Assembly: GCF_016808095.1 (NCBI RefSeq)
Contig: NC_068976.1
Coordinates: forward strand, 11,565,001-11,629,000
Reading direction: 5' to 3'
DNA: 64,000 bases
Source: Vigna angularis
Lineage: Eukaryota; Streptophyta; Magnoliopsida; Fabales; Fabaceae
In this document: piece by piece, positions 38,040 through 49,421 of the stretch
Position numbering within the stretch: position 1 is the first letter of the stretch
Layout of the letters: each line of letters starts with the position of its first letter
The notes under the pieces: generated by a model
Told to the model about the DNA's origin: nothing
Databases searched by the model: none
What the model saw: the letters and a program-made list of their open reading frames with translations, nothing else
Program-made: the position numbers and the translations under genes

Positions 38040-38855
38040 TATCAACAGACTCGGCCATCAGGCCTCAACACTAGGTCGTCCGCCATCAACAGTGATCGTT
38101 CAGGTACTTAGCCAAATCTGGCATTATACTTTCAACCGTCCGGCAAGTTGGCCTCTAAGGCCGTCCGGCATCAACCGTGATCGTTCAGGTACTTAGCCAA
38201 ATCTGGCATTATACTTTCAACCGTCCGGCAATTTGGCCTCTAAGGCCGTCCGGCATCAACCGTGATCGTTCAGGTACTTAGCCAAATCTGGCATTATACT
38301 TTCAACCGTCCGGCATCAACCGTGATCGTTCAGGTACTTAGCCAAATCTGGCATTCAACATTCAACCGTCCGGCAAGTTGGCCTTTAAGGCCGTCTGGCA
38401 TCAACCGTGATCGTTCAGGTACTTAGCCAAATCTGGCATTCAACATTCAACCGTCCGGCAAGTTGGCCTCTAAGGCCGTCCGGCATCAACCGTGATCGTT
38501 CAGGTACTTAGCCAAATCTGGCATTCAACATTCAACCGTCCGGAACGTTGGCCTCTAAGGCCGTCCGGCATCAACCGTGATCGTTCAGGTACTTAGCCAA
38601 ATCTGGCATTACACTTTCAACCGTCCGGCATCAACCGTGATCGTTCAGGTACTTAGCCAAATCTGGCATTCAACATTCAACCGTCCGGCAAGTTGGCCTC
38701 TAAGGCCGTCCGGCATCAACCGTGATCGTTCAGGTACTTAGCCAAATCTGGCATTCAACATTCAACCGTCCGGCAAGTTGGCCTCTAAGGCCGTCCGGCA
38801 TCAACCGTGATCGTTCAGGTACTTAGCCAAAACTGGCATTCAGTAATCGATCAAC
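38040..38855 (+). repeat. 85/60-bp tandem array B in the LTR element
   Basis: The unit is TCAACCGTGATCGTTCAGGT, then ACTTAGCCAAATCTGGCATT, then CCGTCCGGCAAGTTGGCCTC. Copies are mostly 85 bases, with some 60-base copies lacking the AGTTGGCCTCTAAGGCCGTCCGGC part (for example 38256 to 38316). There are about ten copies. Confidence 0.9.
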
Positions 38856-39285
38856 CGGCCGCCCTTAACTTAGCCAAATCTGGCATTCAGTAATCGATCA
38901 ACCGGCCGCCCGTAACTTAGCCAAATCTGGCATTCCGTAATCAATCAACTGGCCGCCCGTAACTTAGCCAAATCTGGCATTCAGTAATCAATCAACCGGC
39001 CGCCCGTAACTTAGCCAAATCTGGCATTCAGTAATCAATCAACCGGCCGCCCGTAACTTAGCCAAATCTGGCATTCAGTAATCAATCAACCGGCCGCCCG
39101 TAATTTAGTCAAATCTGGCATTCAGTAATCAATCAACCGGCCGCCCATAACTTAGCCAAATCTGGCATTCAGTAATCAATCAACCGGCCGCCCGTAACTT
39201 AGCCAAATCTAGCATTCAGTAATCAATTGACCGGCCGTCCATAACTTAGCCAAATCTGGCATTCAGTAATCGACCGGCCGCCCAT
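38856..39285 (+). repeat. 47-bp tandem array C in the LTR element
   Basis: About nine copies of a 47-bp unit with ACTTAGCCAAATCTGGCATT, CAGTAATC and AACCGGCCGCCCGTA. It shares the SCCAAATCTGGCATT core with array B, so C likely arose from B by deletion and re-amplification. Confidence 0.9.
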
Positions 39286-39430
39286 GGCCTCGTTATAATT
39301 TAGCCAAACATGGCATGCACAATCAACCGTCCGGCCATCTGTCCTCCAAGGTACGCCAAGTCGATCTCCACGTGGACCCAGCAATTCGGGGGCCATCTAA
39401 AAAATCCCTTCGCAAAATAAAATTATGCTC

Positions 39431-39807
39431 GGGCTTGGGGGGCTTATGTACTGACAGGTCCGCCCGGCATAGGCCAAGCGCCCAACCATTCAGTAAGTGA
39501 ACGTCCGCCGAAGATGGCACGTCCGTCTAAGATGGCGAGCGTCCAAAATGGCAATCAGGACGAGCGTCCAGCCATTCAAGATGAGGCGTCCGCCCAGAAT
39601 GGCAATCAGGAAACCAAACGTCCCCCCAAAGATGGACGTCCGCCTAAAATGGAATCAGGACCGAACGTCAAGCACCAAGACCGAACGTCCAAAAAGAACG
39701 GTTGTCCGAGCTTTCATGGATCCAGCGGTATTCCAATGTCGCCCATCCCAGCGTGGACAACCCCTTCGCACAATAAAATTATGCTCGAGCTTGGGGGGCT
39801 TATGTAC
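39431..39807 (+). other. Second polypurine tract and truncated LTR start inside the element
   Basis: GCTTGGGGGGCTTATGTACTGACAGGTCCG at 39433-39462 has the same form as the real polypurine/LTR junction (GCTTGGGGGGCTTATGTACTGATAGGTCC at about 39789-39817). It is followed by about 310 bases of LTR-like sequence rich in ACGTCCGCC, then by a second CTTCGCACAATAAAATTATGCTCG lead-in. This is a vestige of a related LTR fused in front of the present 3' LTR. Confidence 0.8.
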
Positions 39808-40938
39808 TGATAGGTCCTCCCAACATATTTGACGTCCGCCCAAGGTGGAAAGTCCGCCCCAGAATCTGGACCAAGTGTCCAACGAGCGGCCAATCATTTA
39901 GGAAGCGGACGTCCGCCCAAGGTTGCCACGTCCGCCCAATAATCTGGACCGAGCGTCCAGACATTCAGAACCGGACGCCTACCCAAAGTAGAACGTCCGC
40001 CCGAGATTGGACGTCCGCTCAAGGTGGAACGTCCGCACAAGAATCCGGACCGAACGTCCACCGAGCGGCCAATCATTTAGGAAGCGGACGTCCGCCAAAG
40101 GTTGGCACGTGCGCCCAATAATCTGGACCGAGCGTCCAGCCATTCCAGAGGCAGGCGTCCGCCCAAGGTGGCACGTCCGGACGCCCGCCCAACCGACCCT
40201 CACTTTGTTGATTACACGGTTAAATGCTAATGACACATTAAAGTAGAACGTCCGCCCGAGATTGGACGTCCGCTCAAGGTGGAACGTCCGCACAAGAATC
40301 CGGACCAAACGTCCACCGAGCGGCCAATCATTTAGGAAGCGGACGTCCGCCAAAGGTTGGCACGTCCGCCCAATAATCTAGACCGAGCGTCCAGCCATTC
40401 CAGAGGCAGGCGTCCGCCCAAGGTGGCACGTCCGGACGCCCGCCCAATCGACCCTCACTTTGTTGATTACACGGTTAAATGCTAATGACACATTAAAGTC
40501 CTTAATGAAGATTAAGGTATTATTGGGCCGTTTCCAGGCCCCCAAAAGGTAAAAGCTCATTACAATCAGTATAAATAAAGGTCTCAAGTATGATTTCAAG
40601 ACGGATTTCTTAGAACGCAACACATGCATGCATTATAGAACGCTCTGTCATATTACTGACTTGAGCGTCGGAGTGCCTTTAGCAGGTACCCGGCCCCCCG
40701 GCTTGGAAGCTTGAAGCTGCGTCTGGAGCAGGAGGGCGTCCGCCCGGCTAGGAGTATAGAGCTGCGTCTGGAGCAGGAGGGCGTCCGTCCGCCTTTGCCC
40801 GCCCGCCAGTTTAGCTTGCTTCGGTTCGTGGGATTCAGCAGTGTCCGCCCGGTCCATGCACCTTCGCTGTCCGTCCGCCCGTCTTCGACAAGTAAGCTTG
40901 TGTGTTTTAACAGGGTCCTCACCGACTCAGTCGAAACA
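39808..40938 (+). repeat. 3' LTR
   Basis: Copy of the 5' LTR, 1131 bases, with the same internal 255-bp doubling and TATAAATAAAG box (about 40570). It ends GTCGAAACA directly at the GATAC duplication. Confidence 0.92.
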
Positions 40939-40943
40939 GATAC

Positions 40944-41319
40944 GGTTTTATATCAACAATGAATTGAGTATTAATAATATTGTACAAAAGATAATTAGAT
41001 TACCCAACCAATTTTGATCATTATATATGCTTTGCATGTAATCTAGTATCCACCTACCAGCTATGGCGCACCCAGATATATGAATTAGCATGATCTCGGC
41101 AAATTCTATTCTCTCGGTGATTACAGACTGTCTTCATTATACTGCGTTAAAGAAAAAAAGTTTCAGGTCAATTTTGTTTAGTCAATGAGAAATTATAATT
41201 AGACTGATATTTAAGCTTTTATGTTTTAGGAAACCACAAGTACTATTCATTTTTCTGTTTTTCATTTTATCTTATTTTTCAATTTTAATAAATTACAAAA
41301 TACCGTAAATGATGCATTT
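40944..41319. other. Intergenic DNA between LTR element and copia fragment
   Basis: AT-rich, with no gene or repeat that I can name. Confidence 0.4.
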
Positions 41320-41585
41320 TATCTACCACAACCAGTTTCTCTGTTTTGTGACAATCAATCTGCTATACAAATTGCACAAAATCCAGCCATGCATGAAAGA
41401 ACAAAGCATATTGAAATTGATTGTCATCTCATAAGAGATAAAGTTCAAGCTGGTGTAATTAAGCTCCTGTTCATTCCTACTTCAGCACAACTTGCAGACA
41501 TTCATACTAAAGCTTTGCATCCAGCACAATTTCAATCTTTGTTGTCTAAGCTGAGCATTAAGGATATATATGCTGCAGCTTGAGG
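41320..41585 (+). pseudogene. Copia RNase H C-terminal fragment
   Basis: The frame holds [47 protein letters not shown] and a Phe-Leu-rich end, the typical tail of Ty1-copia polyproteins (CDN.SAI, RTKHI.ID.H, Q.AD..TK). It ends in a stop at about 41583, followed by the purine tract GAGGGGGGA. Everything upstream of RNase H is missing. Confidence 0.88.
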
Positions 41586-41591
41586 GGGGAT

Positions 41592-41767
41592 ATTGGATTT
41601 AATTTATTTTCCGTTCATATCTGTGCATTTATCTTCATATATTTATATTCTATTTTTATATTTATATTCCGTTTATATATTGTTTCAAACAATTATATAT
41701 ATGTAAAATTGTACTCTCTTCTTATGGAATAAGAAATACAATTCCTATCCTTTCTTTTCTCATAACA
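41592..41767 (+). repeat. Probable copia LTR attached to the RNase H fragment
   Basis: The sequence after the GAGGGGGGATA purine tract runs TTGGATTTAATTTATTTTCCG ... TTTTCTCATAACA, a form and length (about 175 bp) usual for short copia LTRs. A second LTR and target duplication were not found, so borders are approximate. Confidence 0.55.
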
Positions 41768-42360
41768 TTGGTGCTCCAATGATCACGTAAAATCCATGTG
41801 GTGAAAGCATGTGCAAATTTTGATGTTGCCAAATTTATTCTACCGTGAAATTCCTTGCAACCAATCAAGAGGCCTAAAATTTAGATCATTCATGTTGTGG
41901 CCGTGAGATGCAAGGAGATTAACAAGGAATTAAGTTGCTTTCTCCAAACTAAAATGAGTTGAAGGTGCTTTGTTTTAGCCAAACCAAACCGCAATTCTAG
42001 TTGAAGTCTCCAAGATCTGTACATCTTTATTTTATTCAACACAAAATAAATCAACGCACTGTAGATTCTTTCAATTAAATAACACAGTGTGTGAATGAAT
42101 ATCCTTCCAAATGTCCTAATTTCTATTTCCAAAATTTTCCTTGCAAAATAATTAGCTCAAATAATTCAAATTAGTTAAAATAAGAATTTCCGATTAAATT
42201 AAGCACAATTAGGAAAAATGGGATAATACTGGACAATAAGGCACAATTCCTTGATTAAGGTACAATAGGCTAAGTGAAGTCAATAAAATATTGAGTCATC
42301 AATAACAAAACACCATTATTCTTTAAAAATTTCAATGTAGTATGTATAATTAAACTATTA
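41768..42360. other. Intergenic DNA
   Basis: AT-rich; no recognisable gene. The frames in this stretch are not supported by any motif. Confidence 0.4.
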
Positions 42361-44045
42361 TTATTTTAGGAATAGTGATAACTTACAATTCTTTTAGATA
42401 TTTCTCGTGCAGTCTTAGAAGAGTAGGCGTCTGATGATCTTAAACGAGCCAACTTTCACTTCTCATGCAGAGAAGGTGGAGAAGGAGGATGGGGGCTACA
42501 ACCCCAGATGAGGATCTACCTTCTGCCTTTTGCTTGAGGATTTTCTCCTCAAGCCTCTTATACCCACCACGAGATAATAGGTGGGAGTTTTTATTTTTAG
42601 CACCTATTCATTGGGCTTTGGTTCTTGTTTCCTGTCACATATAATGAATTAGTTAATATGATATAAATTTGTTGATGAGGAATTGAATATATCAACTATA
42701 CTAACCTACCACGCCTCTGATGTCCGACTCTCTACAAAGAGACGTCAAGTCTCCTCATCAATGGTTTTATATTTTGCACATGGAGACTCATTTTTTTCTA
42801 CTCCAAATATATATCTCGAGGTCAACTTAGACTTAAATCCTAATAAAAAGTAAACTTTAAACATTAATACAAGAACCTGATAGTGTGAAAAACAAATAAC
42901 AAAGAATAATACGCGATCAAAACCGTAGAAAATTCAACTCTACAAAATTCAAAACTACACAAATATACAAAAAAAAAGATAGTTTTAGAAAGAAAAACAA
43001 ACATCAAAGAGCAAGAAAAAAATATTGAAAATGTACCTCTAAGGAGGAGAATAAAAAAAACCAAATCAAAAATACGTTTGGAACGATTTTGATCGGTTAA
43101 AAAGTTTCCTAAACGTTAACGATGACCACGAAAACAAGCAAATCCAATATTAAATAGTAAAAAGTGGAAGAAATTGGCAATGGCAGTCGCGAGGCACAGT
43201 GCGCTCTCGAGAGGATGCAGAAACATTTTCAAAATCGCGAAGAAGAAAAAATTGTTCCTCTCGCGTTTTATTTTTTTTAACCTATAAAAGGTTATTACCT
43301 CTATTCACTATAAAACCAAGGCAATAAAGTAGTTATGGCCTCGATTATCCACCTGACCGAGGCCTATTATCGCAAAAAAAAATTCAAAATAAATCTGAAA
43401 TGACAATTTTGAAAATTTTTTTTAACTGTTTTGCCTCGATTCACTGCTGAACCGAGGCCAAATCCTCTGTTAAGTTTTAAATTTTACTTAAATATTTAAA
43501 TTTTTTCATATCAGGGTCTATCGGCCTCGGTTCCCTTGAGTACCGAGGCCAAATCCCTGATGGTCTAACTGCCACCTTTATGAGATCAGACTGTAGATGT
43601 GAAATGTCAGGGTCTTGTAGGGGTTTTTGGTCGCGGTTCTCTAGACAACCGAGGCTAAAAGTCCTGCACAGGGATTTTCATCATATTGCTGACTAGGTTG
43701 TCAGCGTCTTGTAGGGTTTTTCGTCTCAGTTTTGCAGACAAACGAGGCCAAAATCCCTGCACAGGGATTTTCATTGACTGGATTGTCAGCGTCTTGCAAG
43801 GGTTTTTGGCCTTGATTTTACAAACAACTGAGGCCAAAAGTCTTGCAGGGGTTTTTTGCCTCGGTTCTGTAGACAACTAAGGTCATATATGCTATATTGC
43901 TTCGGTTCCAAAACAACCGAGACTTATATTGTCGCGAAAATTTCAAAAATGTCACTACATCATTTCATGCTTCGGTTTCTTGTGAACCAAGGCATAACGG
44001 GCATGATAATATCTCTTATTTTTACTAATGTGATAACAGAATTGT
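42361..44045 (-). mobile_element. CACTA remnant with Ptta/En/Spm gene fragments and hairpin repeats
   Basis: The segments 42385-42655 and 42715-42845 closely match 1130-1400 and 1455-1600 of the first CACTA element, so they are exons of the same gene family on the minus strand, here full of changes. From 43310 on there are at least eight GGCCTCGG / CCGAGGCC pairs spaced as small inverted repeats, including a roughly 105-bp tandem set at 43600-43870 (GTCAGCGTCTTGTAGGGTTT). The right end is degenerate (ACTAATGTG near 44035). The left end was not found. Confidence 0.7.
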
Positions 44046-44690
44046 CCTGTACACTCATGTTATGACAAAAGACTTTGAAATTTCTTTGCAAAAATAAGTT
44101 GAACATCTTTATTTTTAATTTCTTAAATTGTGATTTTAAAGTTTAAATCTATATTAGATAATGAAAGTCTATATTGTATTGTCATGGTAGTGGATAAGTA
44201 ATTTTTTCCAAATTAAGATTCAATATATAGATAGATAGCGTGAAACTATGAGTGATATTACCTTTTTTGGAAAGAAGAAAAAATCTTCTCATAACCTTTA
44301 AAATAAAAAGTATTGGTATTAAAAGTTTTTCAGATTAAAAGTTATAGAGAAAAATATATTTTCATTGAAACGACAAAAAAAATTGTTTAGATATCTACTA
44401 GACAGGAAATAAAATTGATACTTTAAAATTGACACAAAAGAAGATGAGGTATTCTATGGAAGGAAATAATTATTGACAGAAGAGAGAAGTTAGTGAAAGA
44501 AATTTTTGCATGTAAAAAGAATGTGAAAACGATAATAATATTATTGGAAGAAATTTAAATATTTATTAAAAATGATGAAAGTTAATATTTCTTTTTTGTT
44601 TGAATTGATAATTAGCAAGGGTCTAAGAAAATCCAATGTATATCAAGAATTTGTGAGTGTCGGCTATATTTTGTACACACTAATGAATAA
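44046..44690. other. Intergenic DNA
   Basis: AT-rich; nothing coding recognised. Confidence 0.4.
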
Positions 44691-44696
44691 ATTTCT

Positions 44697-44860
44697 TCGA
44701 AATTTAGGTTTGCATATTAGTCTACCTGTCTATTTTTACCACAGACTAACAGAGGAATCAAATATCTTTCAAACTCTAAATAATTCCTTGCTATCCAAGA
44801 GCTAATTACAACGTTCAACCTAAAAAACCAAATCATAATTATTAATTTTAATATATGAAT
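44697..44860 (+). repeat. Repeat arm, inverted copy at 51236-51385
   Basis: The stretch TTTGCATATTAGTCTACCTG ... GAATCAAATATCTTTCAAAC ... CTTGCTATCCAAGAGCTAAT is present in reverse complement at 51236-51385. A partial direct copy lies at 52225-52345. The function is unknown; it borders the duplicated LRK10L upstream DNA in each place. Confidence 0.85.
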
Positions 44861-45456
44861 TATAGGTAAGGGTGGTTATTGATTGGATGTTCTAAAATCT
44901 ATTCTAGTTACAATCTAGATCTAATAAAATAAAATAAATTTATAATTAAGATCTATTTTAACTAAATAACTTAGATTTTGATTTTTTTTCAATCTAATTT
45001 AAATTGTGATAAATTTAGATTCAATGAGATTGACCAAATATATATATAACTATTAGGTCTATCGGATATGAATCTAGTCAACTCGACTTGATATAAATTA
45101 ATTCGACTTATGTTGATCTTAATTAGTTCATATATAGGGTCTGATTTAGGTTTGAGCCACCTCACTTCAATATCGAGCAAGCTAACTTGAGGTATTTGGA
45201 TCTGAATTGACTTGAGCTGACTTGGATTTATGCTAACTTGATTTCATCATAAATCAATTTGAGAAGAGTTAGTTGGATTTGATAAGACTTGACTTAGACT
45301 CATACTAACTTTACTCTATTTTAATCACTTGGTTAACATGCATCAACTTTGTTTCACTTGAACATAAGATGACTTAACTTGTTAACATGCATAGACTTGA
45401 TTCCACTTGACCATAAGACAATTTGACTTGAACCCATATGACTTAGCTAAGTTTTA

Positions 45457-45459
<3 letters not shown>

Positions 45460-45541
<82 letters not shown>
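45460..45541. repeat. (TA)n microsatellite
   Basis: About 82 bases of alternating A/T followed by GTATGTATGT. The copy in the duplicate segment (51761-51804) is shorter, which shows slippage since duplication. Confidence 0.95.
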
Positions 45542-45552
<11 letters not shown>

Positions 45553-45819
45553 TTCTTTTGTGTTTACAAGACAAATATGTCAAACTCCATTACAATTTTT
45601 GGCTCTAGAAATCTTTATTAACATGGATATTAATCGAAGAATTTCTTGGCCTGTGGTGGAACTTTTAGTTCTTGAATGATTTGTAAATTTTTAAAGTAGA
45701 AAACATAATCATGCATTATACAAATATTGTTTTTCAATCAGGATTAGAAAAAATTATTTCGATCATTTTTCAATTATTTATTATAATATATTTAATTTTA
45801 ATTTCAGTCTGTATTGTCT

Positions 45820-45900
45820 TAAAGGTCAATCTAACTTTGATTTGTATGCCCATGAAATTCAGTGAGAAACATTTTGGACATCATATGGCGACACAGAAAC
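45820..45900 (+). pseudogene. LRK10L exon-1 start relic
   Basis: The leader CAGTCTGTATTGTCTTAAAG and GTGAGAAACATTTTGGACATCAT align with the leader and start of genes 1 and 2 (CAGTCTGTGTTGTTTTAAAT, ATGAGAAACAGTTTGGACAT). The initiator ATG is GTG here and similarity stops after about 20 codons; the sequence then enters the CACTA element's left flank. Confidence 0.65.
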
Positions 45901-45958
45901 AGAACCATTATACACCAAGTTGCTGAGAATCGCAAGGGCTCTTTCAGTTACCTCCATG

Positions 45959-47922
45959 CACTAGTGCAGCGAGGGGCTTTTACCACGGTTATTTTTCACT
46001 ATACGTCGCGGTTTACGAACCGCGGCATATGCAGCCGCGATAGTAAGTCAGAGACTTTATGCCGCGGTTATGACCGCGGTATATAGGTTGCGGAATATGC
46101 CGCGGTTGTCCAAAGAACCGCTGCCTAAATCCTTTTTTAAAAAAAAAAAATTTGTCCACTATATGCCGCGGTTGGGGTTACAACCGCGGCATATTCCCCT
46201 GCAGTTTTTTAAAATTGCAGGTCTGTTTTTGTGATATCCACTACCACAAAAACAGACCTGCATATAGTAGTGTCTTGAATCTCTGCAAAAGACAATTCAT
46301 ATTAATTAGTGTATATGAATTCAACATTTGGGAAAAAATCAAAATTTGTTAAAGTTATCAAAATTTGTTAAAGTTACCACTAATGAAGAAATCATGTTAA
46401 GAATGCAAAAGGGCATAAATACCTGGAACAGGGGCGGCGAAAAAGCTTGGTGCAACAAAGGAGAATGGCAGCGGAGAGGAATGACAGGCGTTTCAAACGA
46501 TTTTGATCGGCTAAAACTATTTTTTATCGTCAAAAATGGGAAATGACCGAACAATTTTGAGTTTAAACGGTGAAGAAACGAGGGAACTGAGATGGGTGGT
46601 CGGCGGGAGAAGAAAACTCGAAGTCCAACGAGCGTCTGCGCGAACAAGACGATATTGTTCCAAAGTTTTATTTTTTAACTCTGACTGGGGAATCTACCGC
46701 GGTTCACTACTTAACCGCGGTAGAAGATGGCATTTTTGAAATTATTTTTAAACTATATGCCGCGGTTCGGCGGCAACCGCGGAAGAAGATGGCATTTTTA
46801 AAATTATTTTTAAACTACATGCCGCGGTTCGGCGGCAACCGCGGTAGAAGATAGCATTTTTAAAATTATTTTTAAACTATATACCGCGGTTCGGAGGGCA
46901 ACCGCGGTATATTCCTCTAAATATTTCAAATTCATTTTAAATTTATTTCAGGTAGGAGAATAGGTTGCGGTTACTCTGAGAACCACGGCATATACCCCTG
47001 TAACTTCTAAAATTCTCTGACTCAGTCAGCCCCTGCAATAAATTGGCATGGGTATATGCTGCGGTTCTCCAGAGAACCGCGACATATAGGCTGTTATTTA
47101 ATTTTTTTTTCAGACGTGGCGTCAAAGGGGATGGTTGACTGGCGTATATGTCGCGGTTCCCCTCTGAACCGCGGCATATAATTTTTTTTTTTAAACTATA
47201 TACCGCGGTTCGGAGGGCAACCGCGGTATATTCCTCTAAATATTTCAAATTCATTTTAAATTTATTTCAGGTAGGAGAATAGGTTGCGGTTACTCTGAGA
47301 ACCGCGGCATATACCCCTTTAACTTCTAAAATTATCTGACTCAGTCAGCCCCTGCAATAAATTGGCATGGGTATATGCTGCGGTTCTCCAGAGAACCGCG
47401 ACATATAGGCTGTTATTTAATTTTTTTTTCAGACGTGGCGTCAAAGGGGATGGTTGACTGGCGTATATGTCGCGGTTCCCCTCTGAACCGCGGCATATAA
47501 TTTTTTTTTTTTTAAACTATATACCGCGGTTCGGAGGGCAACCGCGGTATATTCCTCTAAATATTTCAAATTCATTTTAAATTTATTTCAGGTAGGAGAA
47601 TAGGTTGCGGTTACTCTGAGAACCGCGGCATATACCCCTGTAACTTCTAAAATTCTCTGACTCAGTCAGCCCCTGCAATAAATTGGCATGGGTATATGTT
47701 GCGGTTCTCCAGAAAACCGCGACATATAGGCTGTTATTTAATTTTTTTTTCAGACGTGGCGTCAAAGGAGATGGTTGACTGGCGTATATGCCGCGGTTCC
47801 CCTCTGAACCGCGGCATATTCCTTCGATTTATTTACAAAACTGCCACCGCGCACCATTATGCTGCGGTTTCTAGTGAACCGTGGCATAATGTGCGCTGTA
47901 AAAACCCAATTTTTTACTAGTG
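45959..47922. mobile_element. Non-autonomous CACTA element built of hairpin repeats, TSD ATG
   Basis: A 1964-bp element starts CACTAGTGCAGCGAGG (45959) and ends TTTTTTACTAGTG (47922), with flanking ATG (45956-45958, 47923-47925). It contains roughly nineteen short inverted repeats of the form TATGCCGCGGTT-loop-AACCGCGGCATA with 5-10-base loops, for example at 46004-46030, 46160-46195, 46687-46715 and 47142-47172. The centre (46490-46520, ACGATTTTGATCGGCTAAAA) matches 43082-43104 of the neighbouring CACTA remnant. No transposase is present. Confidence 0.87.
46877..47830. repeat. Triple tandem repeat of about 320 bp within the CACTA element
   Basis: Three successive copies start at 46877, 47196 and 47517 (CTATATACCGCGGTTCGGAG). 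Each carries four different hairpins (ACCGCGG, TTGCGG, CTGCGG and GTCGCGG types). Copies are almost identical, so the amplification is recent or homogenised. Confidence 0.93.
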
Positions 47923-47925
47923 ATG

Positions 47926-49142
47926 TCCCCTATTGAATTCACCAGAAACAGAACCAAAGATGTTTCCAAATCAAATGCAACATTGGCTGGGTAGATCAAA
48001 AGATTGTACAATGCCCGTAAAGCATCTTGCTCAGTGATGTAATCTTGTTGAACCTTTTAGGATGACTATAATCTGGTAAGAGAAACAAAAGAATAAGAAA
48101 AAAAAAAGCAGGTGAACTTTCAGGCAAAACTATTAATCTATGTGAATAGGAAAAAGAAAAAAAAAATACTAGAAACACTGGTGAGTTTTGTTGCCTCAGT
48201 CAACAAATATAATAAATCCATCATAAATCAGTTGGATGATTCATCCTGTTCAACTTCACATAAGTTTTTTACATGCAAAATTTGTGCAAGTATCTTTTCT
48301 CATCTTAAAAATTGAATCAGTCATATTAGTGTGGCAATGAAAGGAGGATTTGGTGCTACTTGATTCTCGGATGAATCACCATGGTTGAAATTGTTCAAGT
48401 ACTGAATATTATCCTACTCGGTCAACCACGAGATTTCAAATTTGTTTTTAAAAATAAAAGTTACTGGATCCAGTCAAACATGAGTTGACATGACAGGTAA
48501 AATTCCACCTTAACATAGCAAATACCATTATACCTATCATATTGGCCTCCTCTGTATTTGGAAAAGTAAAATAAATATTAAAAACCTCTTCTTTGCTTTA
48601 TCATTTAAATTACGATCTTCTATCTGCAATCTGCAGATTCTAGAATCCGATCCACATAAAAATAAAAACACACTCTTGAAATCAAATCACATGCTCCGGA
48701 AACCAAAAGAAAAAACAACAAAATTATCACAATATCTTATAACAATATGGCCATGAAAATGTAGCATACCGACACTAATAGCAAATCTCTATTGAAGATG
48801 GAGTAAAGAATTAAAAACTTCATAAAACCATTATTAGGGAAAACAACTTGTGATCCATAAATTAACAAACTCTACAAATACTAATTTTCTCTATACACAA
48901 CCGTGGATGGAGAACAAGACACAATAGTCATTAAGTTCAAGCTCAAGAATAACATCTTCAATAGCCTTACATTAAGGTCGAGGACTTACATCAATGCTTC
49001 TTTCTTGATTTTCAATAATCCAAATTAATAGCAGCACTTGAAGGTCCCACTTCATCTTGAGATGTTATCTCTACAAAAATAAAATAAAATATTTAATCAT
49101 TTTTTAACACGTAAAATATAAATTAAAAAATATATAAATTTG
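47926..49142. other. Intergenic DNA
   Basis: No gene recognised. Poly-purine runs and AT-rich DNA. It may include remains of the hAT element whose C-terminal codons lie just downstream. Confidence 0.4.
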
Positions 49143-49421
49143 TCATATAATCTCACATTGCTCAAATTTATCAAGTTCTTTAGGATCCTCGTCAAAAAGT
49201 ATAGAGAAAGGTGTTCCTTTTAACCAATCTTGTGTACAAACAAACACTTCCACTATTTTAGGCGTTAGGCAACTACGATAAGGACTAACCACTCTTCCTC
49301 CTGTACTGAATGCACACTCTGATCGACCTTTACTATTTTCAATTGACGATGAATCGATATAAGAAAGTAAATGATCCATTCTAGAAGTATTTAGTGTGAG
49401 GGTTTCTATCATTTCTGACAT
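49143..49421 (-). pseudogene. hAT transposase C-terminal (dimerisation) fragment
   Basis: The 92-codon frame includes KGRSECAFSTGGRVVSPYRS, LTPKIVEVFVCTQDWLKG and acidic end FDEDPKELDKFEQCEII. The ..AFSTGGRV.SPYRS.LTP..VE...C...WL block is the hallmark of the hAT-family dimerisation domain at the very C-terminus (RICESLEEPER-like). The expected Ser before AFS is Cys. The rest of the transposase is not found upstream, so only a relic remains. Confidence 0.85.

Larger units (their letters stand above)
35151..40938 (+). mobile_element. Non-autonomous LTR retrotransposon, complete, TSD GATAC
   Basis: A 5788-bp element with LTRs 35151-36280 and 39808-40938. Both LTRs start TGATAGGTCC and end GTCGAAACA. 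The 5-bp target GATAC occurs at 35146-35150 and 40939-40943. A primer-binding site directly follows the 5' LTR (TGGCGCCCACCGTGGGG, 36282-36298), a type seen in plant Ty3-gypsy elements, and a purine tract GGGGGG precedes the 3' LTR (39793-39798). No gag, protease, RT or integrase motif is found in any frame inside; the 3.5-kb interior is modular GC-rich repeat, so the element depends on another for movement. The LTRs differ at about 18-20 places by eye (98% identity), so insertion is fairly recent. Confidence 0.93.
45130..45900 (+). repeat. Segmental repeat with LRK10L upstream module, copy 1
   Basis: A direct copy is at 51423-52155. Both start in GATTTAGGTTTGAGCCACCT, contain the CTTGACT/CATGCAT-rich zone and a TA microsatellite, then the LRK10L upstream module (CTCCATTA..TTGGCTCTAGAAATC, ATGCATTATACAAATATTG) and the exon-1 beginning. 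The exon relic (CAGTGAGAAACATTTTGGACATCATATGGCGACA) has no open signal peptide. Confidence 0.85.

Noticed and set aside
37535..39285. CRISPR-like array
   Set aside because: Copies are contiguous without unique spacers and lie in a plant LTR retrotransposon.
45959..46274. A separate 316-bp CACTA element ending at TAGTAGTG (46274)
   Set aside because: The flanks (ATG against TCT) do not match, whereas the longer element to 47922 has matching ATG on both sides; the hairpin at 46217-46262 is internal.
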